A stretch of 64,000 nt of DNA from Linanthus parryae (GCA_023055425.1 JALGPY010000002.1:49499321-49563320); one strand, 5' to 3'. Numbered from the stretch's first letter, positions 44,208-57,200 are shown. Numbers and translations: made by a program. Notes: a model not told the origin generated them from the sequence alone.

Positions 44208-44708
44208 TTCAAAGCTGAACTTTTTGTTGATAAAAATTGAAACAAGAGGGTTGAACTTCTGTAGTGAAGTGGAACACGATGCTACAAAAATTCACACAAT
44301 ATGAATACACACTGATAAGAATAGTTTTCTTATTACACCCACGATATAACTACCCCACCAATAAAGGGAAATCCAACTCGCGACCTGGCATGAACCAACA
44401 AAGTGCCTTCAGGATTATAAGGAATCCTAAGTAATTCAGATGACCAAAAATAAAGACGTTTGGGTTATGAAAGGGGCATCTAGGATAATAGAAGGCACGG
44501 AGTGATTCAACCAAACCTCTCCTTATCGCCGAGTTGTCCGGCTGCCCTTGCTCAAATCATTACTCTTCATTTTCCCATGCACCAAGAAATTGTGTTCCCT
44601 AGACAACTACCATGTAGTTAGGTAGGGTCTGACCAGGGCTAGAGGAAACGAAGTAGTTCCATCCTCATTCCCTGTTTAGTCAGAAGTAACATCAATGTAG
44701 AATACAAC
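44208..44708. other. 3' flank of the NLR gene, no gene seen
   Basis: This is sequence directly downstream of the NLR stop codon on the minus strand and would include its 3' UTR. No repeat or frame of note. Confidence 0.4.
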
Positions 44709-46429
44709 TCAAACTGTGATTCTTATAAAAGGCACGTGTTCAACTTTGTGGAAATCCTCTCCTCCTTGAAGAATCCTACGTTGAAATGATGCTTTCAGTT
44801 CACCAAAGTGCAACCTTTCTAGATGTGTAATGGATTTCAACCCTTGTGGAATCTCCTTCAGTTTCTTGCAACTATAGATGCCCAAAGTGGAGAGGTAACT
44901 CATAGTTCCTTCCTGCACCTCCCACTCAGAGATGTCAAGTCCTTTGAGCCATAAAAGAGTGAGTTGGGGGAACCCACCAGCACCACTACTATCTGGTGCA
45001 AGACATACCATCTTCTCCCCAATGTACGAGTCACGTCTTAGGGTAAGTTTCCTCAGGTTTGGCATCTTCCCCAACACTGGCATTGGATCTTCATTCAGTT
45101 GGCATCCAGTCAAAGTAATGCTAGTGATCCCTGTGTTCAATACATCAAGGAAAGAAGTTTCTGCGTACACATGCCCATTTAAAGTGAATTTTAACAGAAG
45201 GGGACAAGCTAATACTCGAGTTAAACTGTGATGTTCATCTTCTGTAATAGCAGCTCCATCAATATTGAATGTAGAACGTTTCAACAGGCTGTTTGAACCG
45301 CTGAACATTGGAAAGGCAAAGATCATGGCCAACTCGTTGACTCTGCACGAAATACAGATTTTCCGGAGATTGGGTAGTGTGGCTAGGCTTTCAATGTCAC
45401 AGAACTCTGTATGGAAGTTAACTAGTGTCTCCAGCTTCTTCAAACCACCCAAGTGTAGCTTTCTGGGGTACAAACAGTAACGAGGAAGATATAAATGTCT
45501 CAACTTTTCCAACTTCCACAAGACATTGGGAATACTGCACTCAATTCCTCGTAAATCAAGGGTCTGGAGAAAGATCAAGTTTCCTAAAGAGGATGGCAGT
45601 CTCAGACTTGAAAGGGCTAACTTTAGATATCTGAGGTGGACAAGTTTTCCTATATCTCTTGATAATTTCCCGTGATCAGTGCTACCAGAATGTTCGAGGT
45701 TGAAAACTTTTAGAAATCTGAAACCCTTCAGAAGGGAGTTCATGGTATCCAAACTCACATTTGCATGATCACCAGGGGGGTGAACTAAACATGACAGGAC
45801 ATGCTGGCCTCCCTGTAGGGGAGTAATACTTACTGGTCGTTGTTGACTTACAACATCAAAGTAGACTGCAAGTCTGCGAATAGACTTCCCTGATGTTGGA
45901 GTACTAGGGATTGAATGTCGAAGGTGAAGATCCTTGGAAAAGTTCTTTTCTTGTGCCTTCAACAGACAAAAGTCACGCACGAGATCATGGAGACGACAAT
46001 ACCTTGCCCTTTTAATTAATCCTGTATGGTTGGCTTCGACCATTGATCTATTTACTAACTCCTCCAAGTAACTCAACCCAACATCTAACATGCGTCTTCC
46101 TCCCTCTCTTCCAGCGCTTGAAATAAATCCTTCAGCAATCCACATTTGAACCAATGATTTTACTTCAATTTCACAATCTTCTGGGAAAAGGCTCAAGTAA
46201 AGAAAGCAGGCTTTTAGATTGTAAGGCAAGTTCTGGTAGCTCATAACCAACACATGATGAACTCCCTCATTGCCCGAGTTACTCATGTGTTGGCACACTT
46301 TTTGCCACCACGCAATAGATTTATCTATTGCTAAAAGTCCTCCTACCAATGCAATAGCCAATGGTAAACCCCCACAGCGCCTGACAATTTCCTCCATTAC
46401 TTCCTTTATTTCTGTTGTCATTTCATTTT
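44709..46429 (-). other. NLR exon 2 (end of NB-ARC, LRR)
   Basis: The exon begins AAAATGAAATGACAACAG after an acceptor CTGCTTCTGCAG. It encodes ARC motifs (GLPLA, RNBS-D, LHD) and a leucine-rich repeat region with units such as LVHLRYLKLALSSLRLPSSL and LPNLRKICISC. The stop is at 44709-44711. Confidence 0.88.
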
Positions 46430-49400
46430 CTGCAGAAGCAGACAAAACCACACAAGTGGGGCAGACATTAATATTTGGTGTATGGAAGAGTATGGACTAT
46501 CATAAGTGTGACAATAACAAGGCTCAATTACTATGCCCTATGTTTAGTAAAAGTGTAAAACTGTCATATTGCATCTATAATACCCCCAACTTTTGGCAGA
46601 GTTATTTGGTTAATTTCATTAATTATATAGGTTGATTTGGTAATTATAATTTATTGAAGTGGCTTTAGTTCAATTTCTATTTTATTCTAGGTATATTTCA
46701 AAACTTCTATTTATTCCTTTTTACCTTAAAACTTTTATTTACCCTCCATTATATTTCAATATAATTTTTTTCTAACTCAATCTCTTTTTCTGATTCATTT
46801 AAATATGTCTTCCTATTACTATTGTAATTTAATTTAGATATTACTCATCATCTATTTTAATTAGATAGTGCTCCTATTTTATTTAATTAAATATAATTTT
46901 TCTAACTTGCAAGCTAGTTGTTTCTATTTAAATACCCCCTTTCTATCTATTTGTATTCGTTAAATCATACACCATGTACGCTCCTAAACTACTTGACCAA
47001 AATAATCCTAGTTACCATCAACTGAGACTAATTCCCTAAATCCATCACCCATCACCATGGTCAAATTCATACAAAATGGAAACAAGTTTATGTTGTTTAA
47101 TTTTCTCCTCCTAACATCCATAACATTCATTTCACTCTCAATTTAATTTCTCCAAATTAATTGGAGTAATTATCCCAATCAATCTCCTCCATTCAAGCAC
47201 ACAATATGAAAAACATATTATTTTTCTTTTAAAACATTTTCTTTTCTTCTCCACGCCATCCATAACCTTCTCTCACCCATCACCTATAAATACCCCCCTC
47301 CTCTTCCTCATTTTCACTCATTCTCAACAACTCTCTCTCGCTCCACCTCCAATCCGTCTCTCTCCCTCGGTGCTCTCTGCCAGACGCCACCAACGCCGGC
47401 TCGACCATTGTCGCCGCCTCCTTCGCCGTCACATTCGTAATATTTCGATACCGAGTTCATAGGAGCTCTTGACTTTCGTCCGCCGCCCTACTCTCATTTC
47501 GGCAAGTGCATATTTATAATGCCTTCAACTATCAAAATGTGTTTCGGTGCGAGTTATCATGAATTTCAATATAGCATGTGTTACTCTTCAAATGTTTATG
47601 AAATGTACCTTTGTGAACTTTTGGTCAAAACATTTTTTTTAGAAATGACGTTTTGCGAAACAATTGAAATGATGATTAATGAACGATAATGGGTATGGGA
47701 CGATATACAAAGGATGTGCGTGTGGGCTACAGCCACAGGCGCTTATAGGCGATCCCTCGGGTGACTATTCTGAATGATTTACATACCCAGCCCCCGTGGT
47801 TGATCGACATACACCGAGGTGATGCGGTCACGGGGTTTTTATAAGGCGTGTAAACTATAGAGTACTACCTATGCTGACGGACGTCACTGCGGCATAGGGG
47901 TAACGACACTTAAGGTCCTATAGTATGGTTCAAGCGGGGTACGCGATGGGCTACCTTCTAAAGCTCTTGGTGAATTGGGACGGGCGATGTCCCAAGACGT
48001 ACTTTTTTTATATATTGCATTGTGACCTCTGTGGACATACGTTACCCGCTGGGTTTTCATGCCTCAGCCAAACTAATAAGTGAATGTGGTACTCTTTTTA
48101 TACCTGGGTTAATTCAAAAGTTCTTTCAGTAATGTAGTACCTCTTTTATACTTGGTTATTTCAAAAGTTCTTGCAATAATGTTGTACTTAGCCAAAACTC
48201 ATGTTTACTCATTGTAGTATGTACTTACTCATTCTTATACTGATTACATTTTCTGCGGTCGGCATGTGCTATTTGAAAAACCCGCATGTCGCAAATAAAG
48301 CTGGGGGAACGCTCACAAGCTTCGCTGGATAGGAAGGCTCATCACTTAGTTTCCCTTTCACAATAAATAGTGTACTTGAATCTTTGTCAAACTCTTTCCG
48401 TTAACACTTGAATAAATAAATGTTAAGTTTTTGGATTATTGTGAGTTACGCTATCTATGAACTGACAATCATATCCGTTCCCAATGGGGTTCATCACTTC
48501 GGGCGGAAGCATCCCATATTTGGGGGTGTTTCGGCATCAGCCACTTTCAAAATACCCTATTGAAACCCCCCATCGTCAATAAAATAGCCAATACGCAACC
48601 TGTAAAAAGATATGTTTGTAATCGAGGCAAAGACTGAAAGTTGACTAGTATTAAATGTTAACTGAAAATAGGGGTGTACAAATAAGGGTATTTTGAAAGT
48701 GGGGTTGCAATGTGCAATTTCACTAAACTGATAGTATGCAGCTAGTATTAAGCCTAATAATAACTCTCTAGACCTTTTTATGCTTCAAGCCAGAAAATAA
48801 AGAGTTTCATTTGGAGAAATGAAACATAGAAAAGGAATTCTAAGTGTTTTAAAAGAGTACTCGTTCATTTTTCTTATTGTGTTATATTAACTCCTGGGGG
48901 ACTCTTATTGTAATATCTCTGCAGATTGAGTTAGATTAACTCAAACAGTGGGACTCTTATTGTAATATCCCGTCCCACATCAAGATATTATGGATTAGAT
49001 GTGTGGTACATAGTAAACCTTATGAATTACTACTAGCACCTTTAAGGCTTAAGAATTTTTATCCGGTGGTACGGGATAAAGAATTTGTTGGGCCAGTAAT
49101 CCGCTCGGGTTGTTACACTAACCCACGGCTCCCGTGCCCCCTTACCCACTCTTGGAGTTAGGCTTAGCATTCCCGCCTTTGAGATAGGAGTACAAGTGAA
49201 CAAAAGGAGAATGGTAACTCAGTTGTCAAAGGCGGTCGCCTAATTTCAAATGCATAATTTATATTTTGTCATGCAACATACCATATAAAAAATATGAATC
49301 AAGCTAAAAATATATGCATTAACAGAATTTTCTATTCTACGAGGGAAAGTTGAAGTATACTGCTTGTAATCAATATTAGGGATTTTCTTAATGCCCTATT

Positions 49401-49746
49401 AAACAGTTAGTATAACAAGAAACAATATTAATTTATTTTAAAAAATTTTGAATTTTGTAACAAGGTATTAAGTAAACTCCGAAGCCGTAAAAATTAGAGT
49501 AATATTAACAAATATCTAAGTCGGAAATGAAGCATTGTCTTCTTAACTTATTTATTACGACAATTCGGGGTTAGAATTAGCATACTGTTTTAATTTTAAT
49601 ACCTCATTCATAATACTCATGATTTTTTATTATGTCAAATATTATATGAAAGCTCTTTCGATATTTGTAACAATATTATGCGCATCATAATATCTTTATA
49701 TGTAATATAAATAAATTTTGTAATTAAAATTGTATCATCATTATTA

Positions 49747-49842
<96 letters not shown>

Positions 49843-52800
49843 TGGGTTATCATCTTGGAAGTTAGACAACTCCATCTCCACAGGTCACCGTGGATTTTTA
49901 ACTTGACAAAAAGATGATGGTTAAGAACATTATGTACTTTTGTAAAACATGGAGAGTCTAACTTGACAAAAAGATGATGGTTAAGATACATTATGTACTT
50001 TTGTAAAACATGGAGAGTCAAACTTCTAGGTTATATCACTAATGCCATTTTTATTGATGGAATTGATAAAAAGGAGACTTCTAGTTCATACAGATTTTTA
50101 TCATTTGACAGGTAGACTCTATCTTTTGGATGACAGACTTCATCTTTTGGCTGACTTGAGAATACACAATGTTGCAGTTTTGATGTTCATTTAATTTTTA
50201 ATTCTTCTACCTTTTACTTGTGGCATTCTCTTTTAGACATGTTTCAAATTCTCGTATGAAGTATTTATCGTCTGGTGCTTTAGGCAAAATTTTGACCATA
50301 CATATACTTTGTTGCGGATGTAAACTCGCTAAATTTTCTACTTTGCTTTTTCGTAGTAGTATCTCTTCATATTTTGTTCCTTTTGATCTCATACATTATG
50401 ATGTGTGGGGGCCTTTTTCCTATTTCCACAAATGGAAGCTCCCGTTACCATGTTTTCTTTATTGATGATCCATGCAGTACCGATGGCCTACCTTATGAAA
50501 CGATGGTTAGAATTCCTAAGCAATTTTCAGATTTTTCTTGCACATGTCAAATCTCAATTGTGATTTGGGTGGAGAGGATACTTCTATTGAGTTCTCCTAG
50601 TTGCTTGCTTTAGATGGGACAATCCAGAAAACTTCATGTGTTGATACTCATGAACAGAATGGTATTGTTGAGAGAAAACACATGCACATTGTTGAAACGG
50701 CTCGCTCTATACTCCTTCAGTTCCTAGTATTTTCTAGGGGAAAGATGTGCTTACGGTAGTTAACCTGATTAATAAGATTCTATCTTCTCTCACAATGGTT
50801 TGTCTTCCTTTCAGAAAGTATTTAGACGTGCTCCTGATTTTCTGCTTTAAGAGTCTCTGGTTGCACCTGTTTTATTCTTCGTACAAAAGCGAACATAGAA
50901 AATTAGCATCTCGATCTTATATCTGTATTTTTCTTGGTTATGGTGGACATAAGGGGTACAAGTGTTTTGATCAGGTTTCCCAGATGTTATATGTGTGATG
51001 CAGGAGTGGATAATCCATAGGAAACAACAAGGTTTTCAAGATCGCGATCCTACGTAGGATCGTGGAGTGCCCCACCGGATCAAGGATCGTAGAATCGGAT
51101 CGTATCGTAAGATCCTACCAAAATTGTAACTTTTATTGGCTTAATTACTTAAAATCTTAAATTAGTAAAAAAATTATCAATAACTCTACCAAAAGGTCCA
51201 AAACTGTATACATTTATATGAGAAGGATTAAATTGTCAATAAAGAAACTTTCTGGCAAAAATTTAAAACAAAAAGGATGATTAGAAAAAAGAAATACAAA
51301 ATAAAAAGATAAAGTAAGTGAATGAAAACAGAAGAAGATAAGATCCAGTAAGATCCAGAAGTAGAGACGATTGTCTCTCCCGTTCCTTCTCTGGGGTTCC
51401 TTCTATGTGGACTCTCTCTCTCTCTGCAAGGTAAGACTCTCTCTCTCACACACACACTTTCTCTTCCCCTCTTCTCTTTTGATCGGGATATGTCTCTCTC
51501 TCTCTCGGACCATATCTTCCCCCTGACCTTATCTTCCCCTCTTCTCTTTTGATCGGGATGTGGTTTGGGTGGTAAGGAGGCTGTGAGGCTCGCCGGAGGT
51601 CGGTCGCAAGCCGGCAACGCTCGCCTGGTCTCCGTGGTTGGCTTCGTCAACATCAATCGGTGGGATCGATGGGTCGCTCGATTCAACCGACTTTACGAAT
51701 TTGAAAGCGATCCCACCCGATCCCAACGGAAAACAATTTTTTGACCGATCTGAATCGCTGCACCTCCTCGGGGTCGTGGATCGTACGATTCTACGACTTG
51801 GATCTCGATCCTAACAACCAGGGGAAGCAGACTGTCATACGCGAATAATGTGGCTCTATCTACCATGATATGGAAGATAAGCACAACGGACACAAGTGAC
51901 TACAACATTAGGGGTCTTCGCGTTGTTTTGGCCACAACTTTGGCTACAGGTGTCATAATGACGACTGAGACCCCAATCCGGAAAGCTCTCATGAGACGCA
52001 CGAGGGTCCGTTCTAGCTGTGATCTTCATCCCCAAATTTCGCTGTTTGACCATTCTTACGAACGATTTTAGTGATTTTTTACTATTTTATGTACTATTTC
52101 GGTTGCTGATTAGGACCTTTATTTTAACCCGGTTTGGGTCAAACTTTCTGATGCGTGTTTCTTTCAATAAGGCAAACATGAGGGCCAATTTCGGGATTTT
52201 GTCATTTTTTGCGTTAATTAGGGTTTGGCTATATTTTTCCGGCTTGTGGACAGAATTTGACAGTTTTAAATCATAGAATTATTTCGAACCGTAGAAAGGT
52301 TTTTTCCTAGCGTTTGCCTTTCGTTGCACTACCCAAACATGTAATACATATCCCTGCAACTTATCATATCTCATATTCTGCTCTAACCAGTCAAAACCAA
52401 AAGTCACTTGTACTGCCTTATCCCGGTACAATTATATTCTGCCTCATATTCTAGTACAGCTCTTATCCCCATAAATTTTATCCCTTACCCGAACGAGGCC
52501 TGAGGGTACATGAGGCCCTACAGTATTATAGGGTGTTTTGATATTAAGGTAAGTATTAATTATTTAGTAGGATTATGTAACATGTTTGTTTGCACCATTA
52601 TAAAAAACGATATTAAGCCTTTGTCCCACCTACATGGTGGGATCAGATTTTAGGCATATAAGGGATGTAATCAATAATCCCCACTGAAATTGTAGTACAA
52701 AAAGAATTTGAAGCATCAAAGGCACTCTTTCATCAGTGAATGATGTCGGTTTAAGGTGATGCAATGTCTTTCTCTCAAACTGATTTAGTACAAATTTCAT

Positions 52801-54112
52801 GAAAATCTCTTGAGGCAGCCGATGACTTCAGCATAAATCAAATTTCACCAAGTGATGTTCTTCTAGATGTCATGACATGACTGTAATATTAGAGTATCCT
52901 CATTGTTCTGTATAATCTTTTTTACTCTGTGTTATCAAGTGGAAAAACATTGGCAGTATACAGAAAAAATTTGCTAAAAATATCAAAGCTGGAACTGAGA
53001 ACGAAGGTGCAAACTAACATAATTAGTTAGAGGCCCATAGCATACCTAGTCCCCCCGGGAACGAAGATGCAAACAAATAGTTATAACATACCTTGTCCTA
53101 GCGGAAATGCCTTCTGCTTCAATAGCTGGAGACTATCCTTGTAAGTCAAGGGCCGCAACTCGTAAAGAAGAACCTCCATATCATCATCATCATCATGTGA
53201 GAGTAACTCTTTGTTCCTCGTTGTGAGCAAAATTTTGCTCCCTGTTGCGGTTGCTGGTGGGAATGCAGGACGAAGCTCAATCCAGTCTCCCGTTCCCCAT
53301 ATATCATCCAAAATCACCAAACATTTCTTTTGCCTCTGTAAGGAATCAAGTTCCACCACGAGCTCAGCCGCTGTTAGCTTTCTTGCTCTTTTCATCTGTT
53401 CCTCAGAATTGGCGAATTGGAGAAGGACATCTCTCCATACTTGAGTTGGATTGAGTTGCTCAGAGACACTAACGAAAGCAATGTGGTCAAAGAAACGTCT
53501 AATCTCTCGTTGACGACGAATCATCTTAGAAAGTGTGGTCTTGCCGACACCGCCAATGCCCCAAATGGTAATAATTCTGCAGTGGTTCCCATCCTTCAGA
53601 TGTGTGACCAGGGCTGCTATGTGATCTCGTAAGCCTACGGCATCCTCCACACCCATGGTGGAAAAACTTGTAGTTAGTTCTTTAACACCCATTGAGACTG
53701 GTCGAACTCCATATGTCAGAAAGTTCCTGGAGACTGCAGCGAACCGATTATTGATTTGCTGGATCTGGCTGACAATCATTTGACGGGGGGTTACGCATGT
53801 TTCGAAGAAAGGTAGGCAACCAAAAGATAGTTCCGGAAGGCATCCGGTCCTGCCTGCTCCTGCCACTTCGACCAGAAAAGTGGCAATGACTTCTTCGGCA
53901 TCATAAGTCAGCTCTCCACCCTCCATCATCAGGTCGGAGACATTGGTATCTCCATCACCCCGTTTCCTATCAGCGTTGATCAAGAAGATCTTCATTTCCC
54001 CCAGTTTCGCTTCCATTTCCTCAACCAGTCCCCTCACCGAGTCCAATGACCCGCTTCCTACGCTCAAGGAAGAGAACAACTTTCCCGGCGAGAATAATAC
54101 CAAAGGTTCCAT
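44709..54112 (-). CDS. CC-NB-ARC-LRR immune receptor (NLR), two exons, 913 aa
   Basis: Exon 1 (54112-53092) starts MEPLVLFSPGKLFSSL, aligned with other NLR starts; a Met 39 codons upstream is open but adds an untypical extension. A coiled-coil part (residues 1-130) has the degenerate motif LTYDAEEVIATF. NB-ARC has the P-loop GIGGVGKTT (185-193), kinase 2 LVILDDIW (265-272), and RNBS-B SKILLTTR (about 292-299). The exon ends CAAG before GTATGT (donor 53091-53090). Exon 2 (46429-44709) follows the acceptor CTTCTGCAG and joins in frame (phase 1), giving ENEMTTEIKEVM, CGGLPLA (359-365), CFLYLSLFPEDCE, LHD in place of MHD (487-489) and LRRs to 913. NLRs sense pathogen effectors in the cytosol. The 6662-bp intron is full of transposons. 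Confidence 0.88.
46520..48755. mobile_element. MITE in the NLR intron with AGGCTTAAT-type ends, split by a solo LTR
   Basis: The left end reads AGGCTCAATTACTATGCC. The right end, read inward on the minus strand, reads AGGCTTAATACTAGCTGC. Both continue with a TTTAGT stretch, TTGCA and CACTTTCAAAATACCC. AATAACA (46513-46519) and AATAATA (48756-48762) are a 7-bp duplication with one mismatch. Without the solo LTR and its target duplication the element is about 270 bp. Its ends resemble those of the 16-kb element at 26754-42717. It lies about 90 bp upstream of the exon 2 acceptor. Confidence 0.65.
46576..48533. mobile_element. Solo LTR of a Ty3-type element, 1958 bp, in the NLR intron
   Basis: It begins TATAATACCCCC and ends GGGGGTGTTTCG, mutated forms of the usual TG and CA ends. 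GCATC at 46571-46575 and 48534-48538 is a perfect 5-bp duplication. It shares motifs with the solo LTR at 37466-39874 (for example CGACACTTAAGGTC near 47908, against CGACACTTAAGGTC near 39238). No internal domain is present. Confidence 0.8.
48961..49117. repeat. LTR-like sequence, 157 bp
   Basis: It begins TGTAATATCCCGTCCCACATC-like sequence and ends GGGTTGTTACA. The flanks (CTTAT, CTAAC) do not match, so no target duplication is evident. GGGACTCTTATTGTAATATC occurs just upstream at 48898 and again at the start. It may be a solo or partial LTR. Confidence 0.45.
49748..49841. repeat. Compound microsatellite (ATC)n(ATT)n
   Basis: About 14 ATC units pass into about 17 ATT units. This is the reverse-complement arrangement of the compound repeat at 43143-43253. 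Confidence 0.95.
49899..50019. repeat. Tandem duplication, two copies of about 60 bp
   Basis: Both copies start TAACTTGACAAAAAGATGAT and end GGAGAGTC. Copy 2 has one extra base (TTAAGATACAT against TTAAGAACAT). Confidence 0.92.
50200..50998 (+). pseudogene. Copia integrase relic in the NLR intron
   Basis: The + strand reads HVSNSRMKYLSSGALGKILT, then CGCKLAKFSTLLFRS and PFDLIHYDVWGPF (pre-integrase and first integrase Asp), then THEQNGIVERKHMHIVETAR (region of the catalytic Glu), and finally ICIFLGYGGHKGYKCFD. Frames change near 50465, 50612 and 50745. It lies antisense to the NLR. Confidence 0.85.
51028..51822. mobile_element. hAT-like non-autonomous element in the NLR intron, 795 bp
   Basis: The left end CAAGGTTTTCAAGATCGCG and the right end (inverted CCTGGTTGTTAGGATCGAG) are imperfect inverted repeats rich in GATC. 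GGAAACAA (51020-51027) and GGAAGCAG (51823-51830) agree in 6 of 8 bases as an old target duplication. The middle is CT-rich with (CT)n runs. The 152-codon frame on the minus strand here (51228-51686) is low-complexity and not called. Confidence 0.6.
51831..53091. other. Remainder of the NLR intron near exon 1, no gene seen
   Basis: Unrecognised sequence with a motif ACCCGAACGAGGCC near 52488 that is often seen at MITE ends. No frame with a known domain. The splice donor is at the right edge. Confidence 0.4.
53092..54112 (-). other. NLR exon 1 (CC and N-terminal NB-ARC)
   Basis: 1021 bases, ending in phase 1 at CAAG followed by GTATGTTATAAC. Upstream of 54112 the frame stays open to 54229 but no NLR-like residues occur there, so it is treated as leader. 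Confidence 0.88.
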
Positions 54113-54229
54113 CACAACTGATGCGTACAAGAACAAATAGCTTTGCACTTGATTTTGATGAGGGGGAAAAAGCCTCACATTGTGAAACCCAAAAACAGAG
54201 TAGATGGTAGTCCTCACAGAAGAACACAA

Positions 54230-57200
54230 GAACTGTCAGACCATATATGGAGAAATAAAAATCGTAAGTCCGAAAGTCAAACTAATCTGTATCTCAAAAG
54301 ATTAGTTCAATGACTTACCCCATGAAGACATCGATCTATCACATTTCAGAAAAGTATGTATTTCACAACTTGCAAACATAGCTTTAAATAAGTGTGTGTG
54401 TGTGTGTATAAACATACACTTATATACATTGCAGTTACTTTTAAATCGCGACGTTCACCACCTGCACTGTGGGTGGCGGTCATCTTCATAAAACTTCACA
54501 ATTTAAATATCTTTTTCTGAATTTTGTTAGTTCAGTGCACAAAATATACTGCAAATCTAAATTATACCTTAAGTTCTACATTTATATTTGTATTCTAATA
54601 AGGTCATTACACATATTTTAAGAGAACTATAACTTCAACCATTGTTTGTATTATCAATGAGATTCAAGCTTCTCTATGAAGTGAAAAAAAATGTTGTGAG
54701 ATTGGCTCGTGCATTTGCAAACGAGATAAGCATTTTATATCTCGTGTCACGTATTATGTGAATACACGTAACTAAAGAAGTGGGAAAATATGATGATCCA
54801 CTCGAAGAAAGATTATGGATAAGAACTTATTAACATTTATGAACTTAAGTACTTGGTGTCCAGATGATATTTTTCATTCCAAGATGGGATATCTCTGTTA
54901 CTGGTAAACTGCAAAGACACCCTTTATTTGCTAGAAGTGTTGTCTTTAGGCCCTCTTTGACCAACTGTCATGTTAGTCTAGTGATGGGAAATGCACTGAT
55001 GGATCCACGTACACAAACCTTTGTATGGGTTGAGGTAGAGTTGGATGCCTAAATAATAACTGAACAACTCACTTTATTCTATTTCATAAGAGTGAGGGTA
55101 CCTTTTTAGCTAACCGTTAACCCAGCCGATATAGTACAAAAGCAAGAACTGGGTTTATGATGTTGGACAGGTGAAATTTATTGTTTCATTAAAATTTCTC
55201 ATGTTCTTTATTTATTTAGACTGTTCAACACTGCTTTAAACTATAACTTTTTTTTTGGCAGCATGAACTTTAGATGTTAGTCGTAACATCATGCTAAGTT
55301 CCAGAATTTGGTATAAACTTCTTGGTTGATACGCAAGTAGTGCAAGTTGCAACAATGTTTGCACGATATGAGGTTACAGCTTAGTAATGTTGTTTGAGAT
55401 GCAATACATGTTGAGTATTCTAGTTGCTAAAAAGTTGAATAGTAAGTATAATTATATACTAGTTGCTGTTGTCACTGTTAAGTTTAGCTGTCTTCACAAG
55501 GGGTCAGTTCCAAAATGAATTGGTCTTCAATTTAGCAACGCGTAAACAATGCCGTAGACGTAGTTGTTTCAGCGCACAAATGATTGACTTCAGCACTTCA
55601 CCTAGGCGTACGACATTTACTATTTTTTTTTAATGGAACCTACAAGGTGGTCGGGCAGCATAACCTCCCATTTTATTAAAAAAAATGGGATTCGGGCTCC
55701 CAACCCATAAACTACGATGGTCATGTATATATGCTCATCTTTTCAGAGTATCATGAACGAGGTAGAGCTCCCATCAAACAGTCGTAGTTTGTGTAGGCAG
55801 GATGCGCTGGACCTTATGTACTATCAGCCTCCTTGAGGTTTACTTAATTAATCCTATGTGTCGTACTTGTTTATTCCAGAAATTATAACAGATAAGAAGA
55901 GGGTACTTTAACTGGCACTGAAAAACTATTACGTTCTTGGCCTACTTAACATGAGGTAAGAGCAAGGGGTATTCTTAGAAATAAGAGAGAATCTTTGACA
56001 AAAGACAGATTGTCCCTTAAAAAAATTGTTTCAATTCCTAAACGGTAAATGGGAGTGTTCCTGATAGATTTTGAGCATGAGAGAAACAATATTGCTCTAG
56101 ATCAGGGAGCAACTTTGTATATAAGCTGTGAAGAGAAGTCACATCTGATGGTTCATTGAGTATGACAGACCCATTTGTAGCGGGTTGTCCTCGCTGATTT
56201 TCTCAGATAGCAAGACATACGCTTGTGTTCTTCAAACTCATGTTTCACCAAACTTAATTATGAGTACTAAATGTGGAATAGTTCTATGGTTAATCACCAA
56301 AAACTCTATACTCCTTAAATTTTCAATTTTGATCCACTACAGGCTGTCTTTTATTTCATCTTTATGTTCGACGAGGGGATTTGAATTCACAAAATGACTC
56401 TGAGATGTTTGATGAGTGTTTTGAAAATAGAAGGGCTTTTTGGTCATTCAACAAATGTCCCCTCCAACTAACCCAACGGTAAAATGGCACACTATTAGAA
56501 GCGTATATAGTTGAGTGTTCAGAAATACAGGGAGCTCATGTAACATAGTAAAGGAGGAAGGCTCTTAGAGACAGAAGGTTTCTCAGTGAATCGCCCTTGG
56601 CTAGAGCAGGCAACAACTTGTTTTGTTTGCTACAAAGGTCTTTAAGTTGTGGGGTTGTAGGTACAATTTAGGCAGAAAATAGGGACATAAAGTGAAAGAA
56701 ACACCTCGTTTTTCACCCGTGTACATCGTTGGACGAATTTGACTTTATTTCACGTCTTTACTTCTCCAACTCTCCTCTCTCGCTATGTACACTATCTAAG
56801 GATGAACAAGAACAAACATTTCAAACTCCACGACGGAGGAGAAAATGATCTACTTTGCAAGAGAAAACCATCAACATATGGATCATCATATTTGAGTTTC
56901 TAAATTGAATCTTTTTCGGCTACGGTCTTAGTTTTGAGTTTTGATTCGTATGACACGAAATACGAACCCCTACGCGTGTGCTATATGAGCACTAAATGCG
57001 TGGATGGGGTGTATTGTGTCTATTATGCTAAATGGGTGTTAATGTGTTTTAGATATTACTTAAATCTGAATTTTTACCTCTTGCTTTCGTGTTGATTCCA
57101 TAATGGTTGGAAGAAATCCCATGAACAATGTGTGCATGTGGTATTGATGACCTATGATGTTGTGAATTATGATCATGGGTTAATTGAGTTGTTATATTGT

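Noticed and set aside
48961..49117. Possible Cassandra-type TRIM LTR
   Set aside because: The start resembles such LTRs, but the 5S-like sequence that defines Cassandra is absent.
51228..51686. 152-codon minus-strand frame
   Set aside because: Low-complexity Arg/Glu/Ser sequence inside a hAT-like element; no domain.
54864..55052. 62-codon frame after the NLR start, considered as a small gene
   Set aside because: No domain or supporting signals; length is expected by chance.
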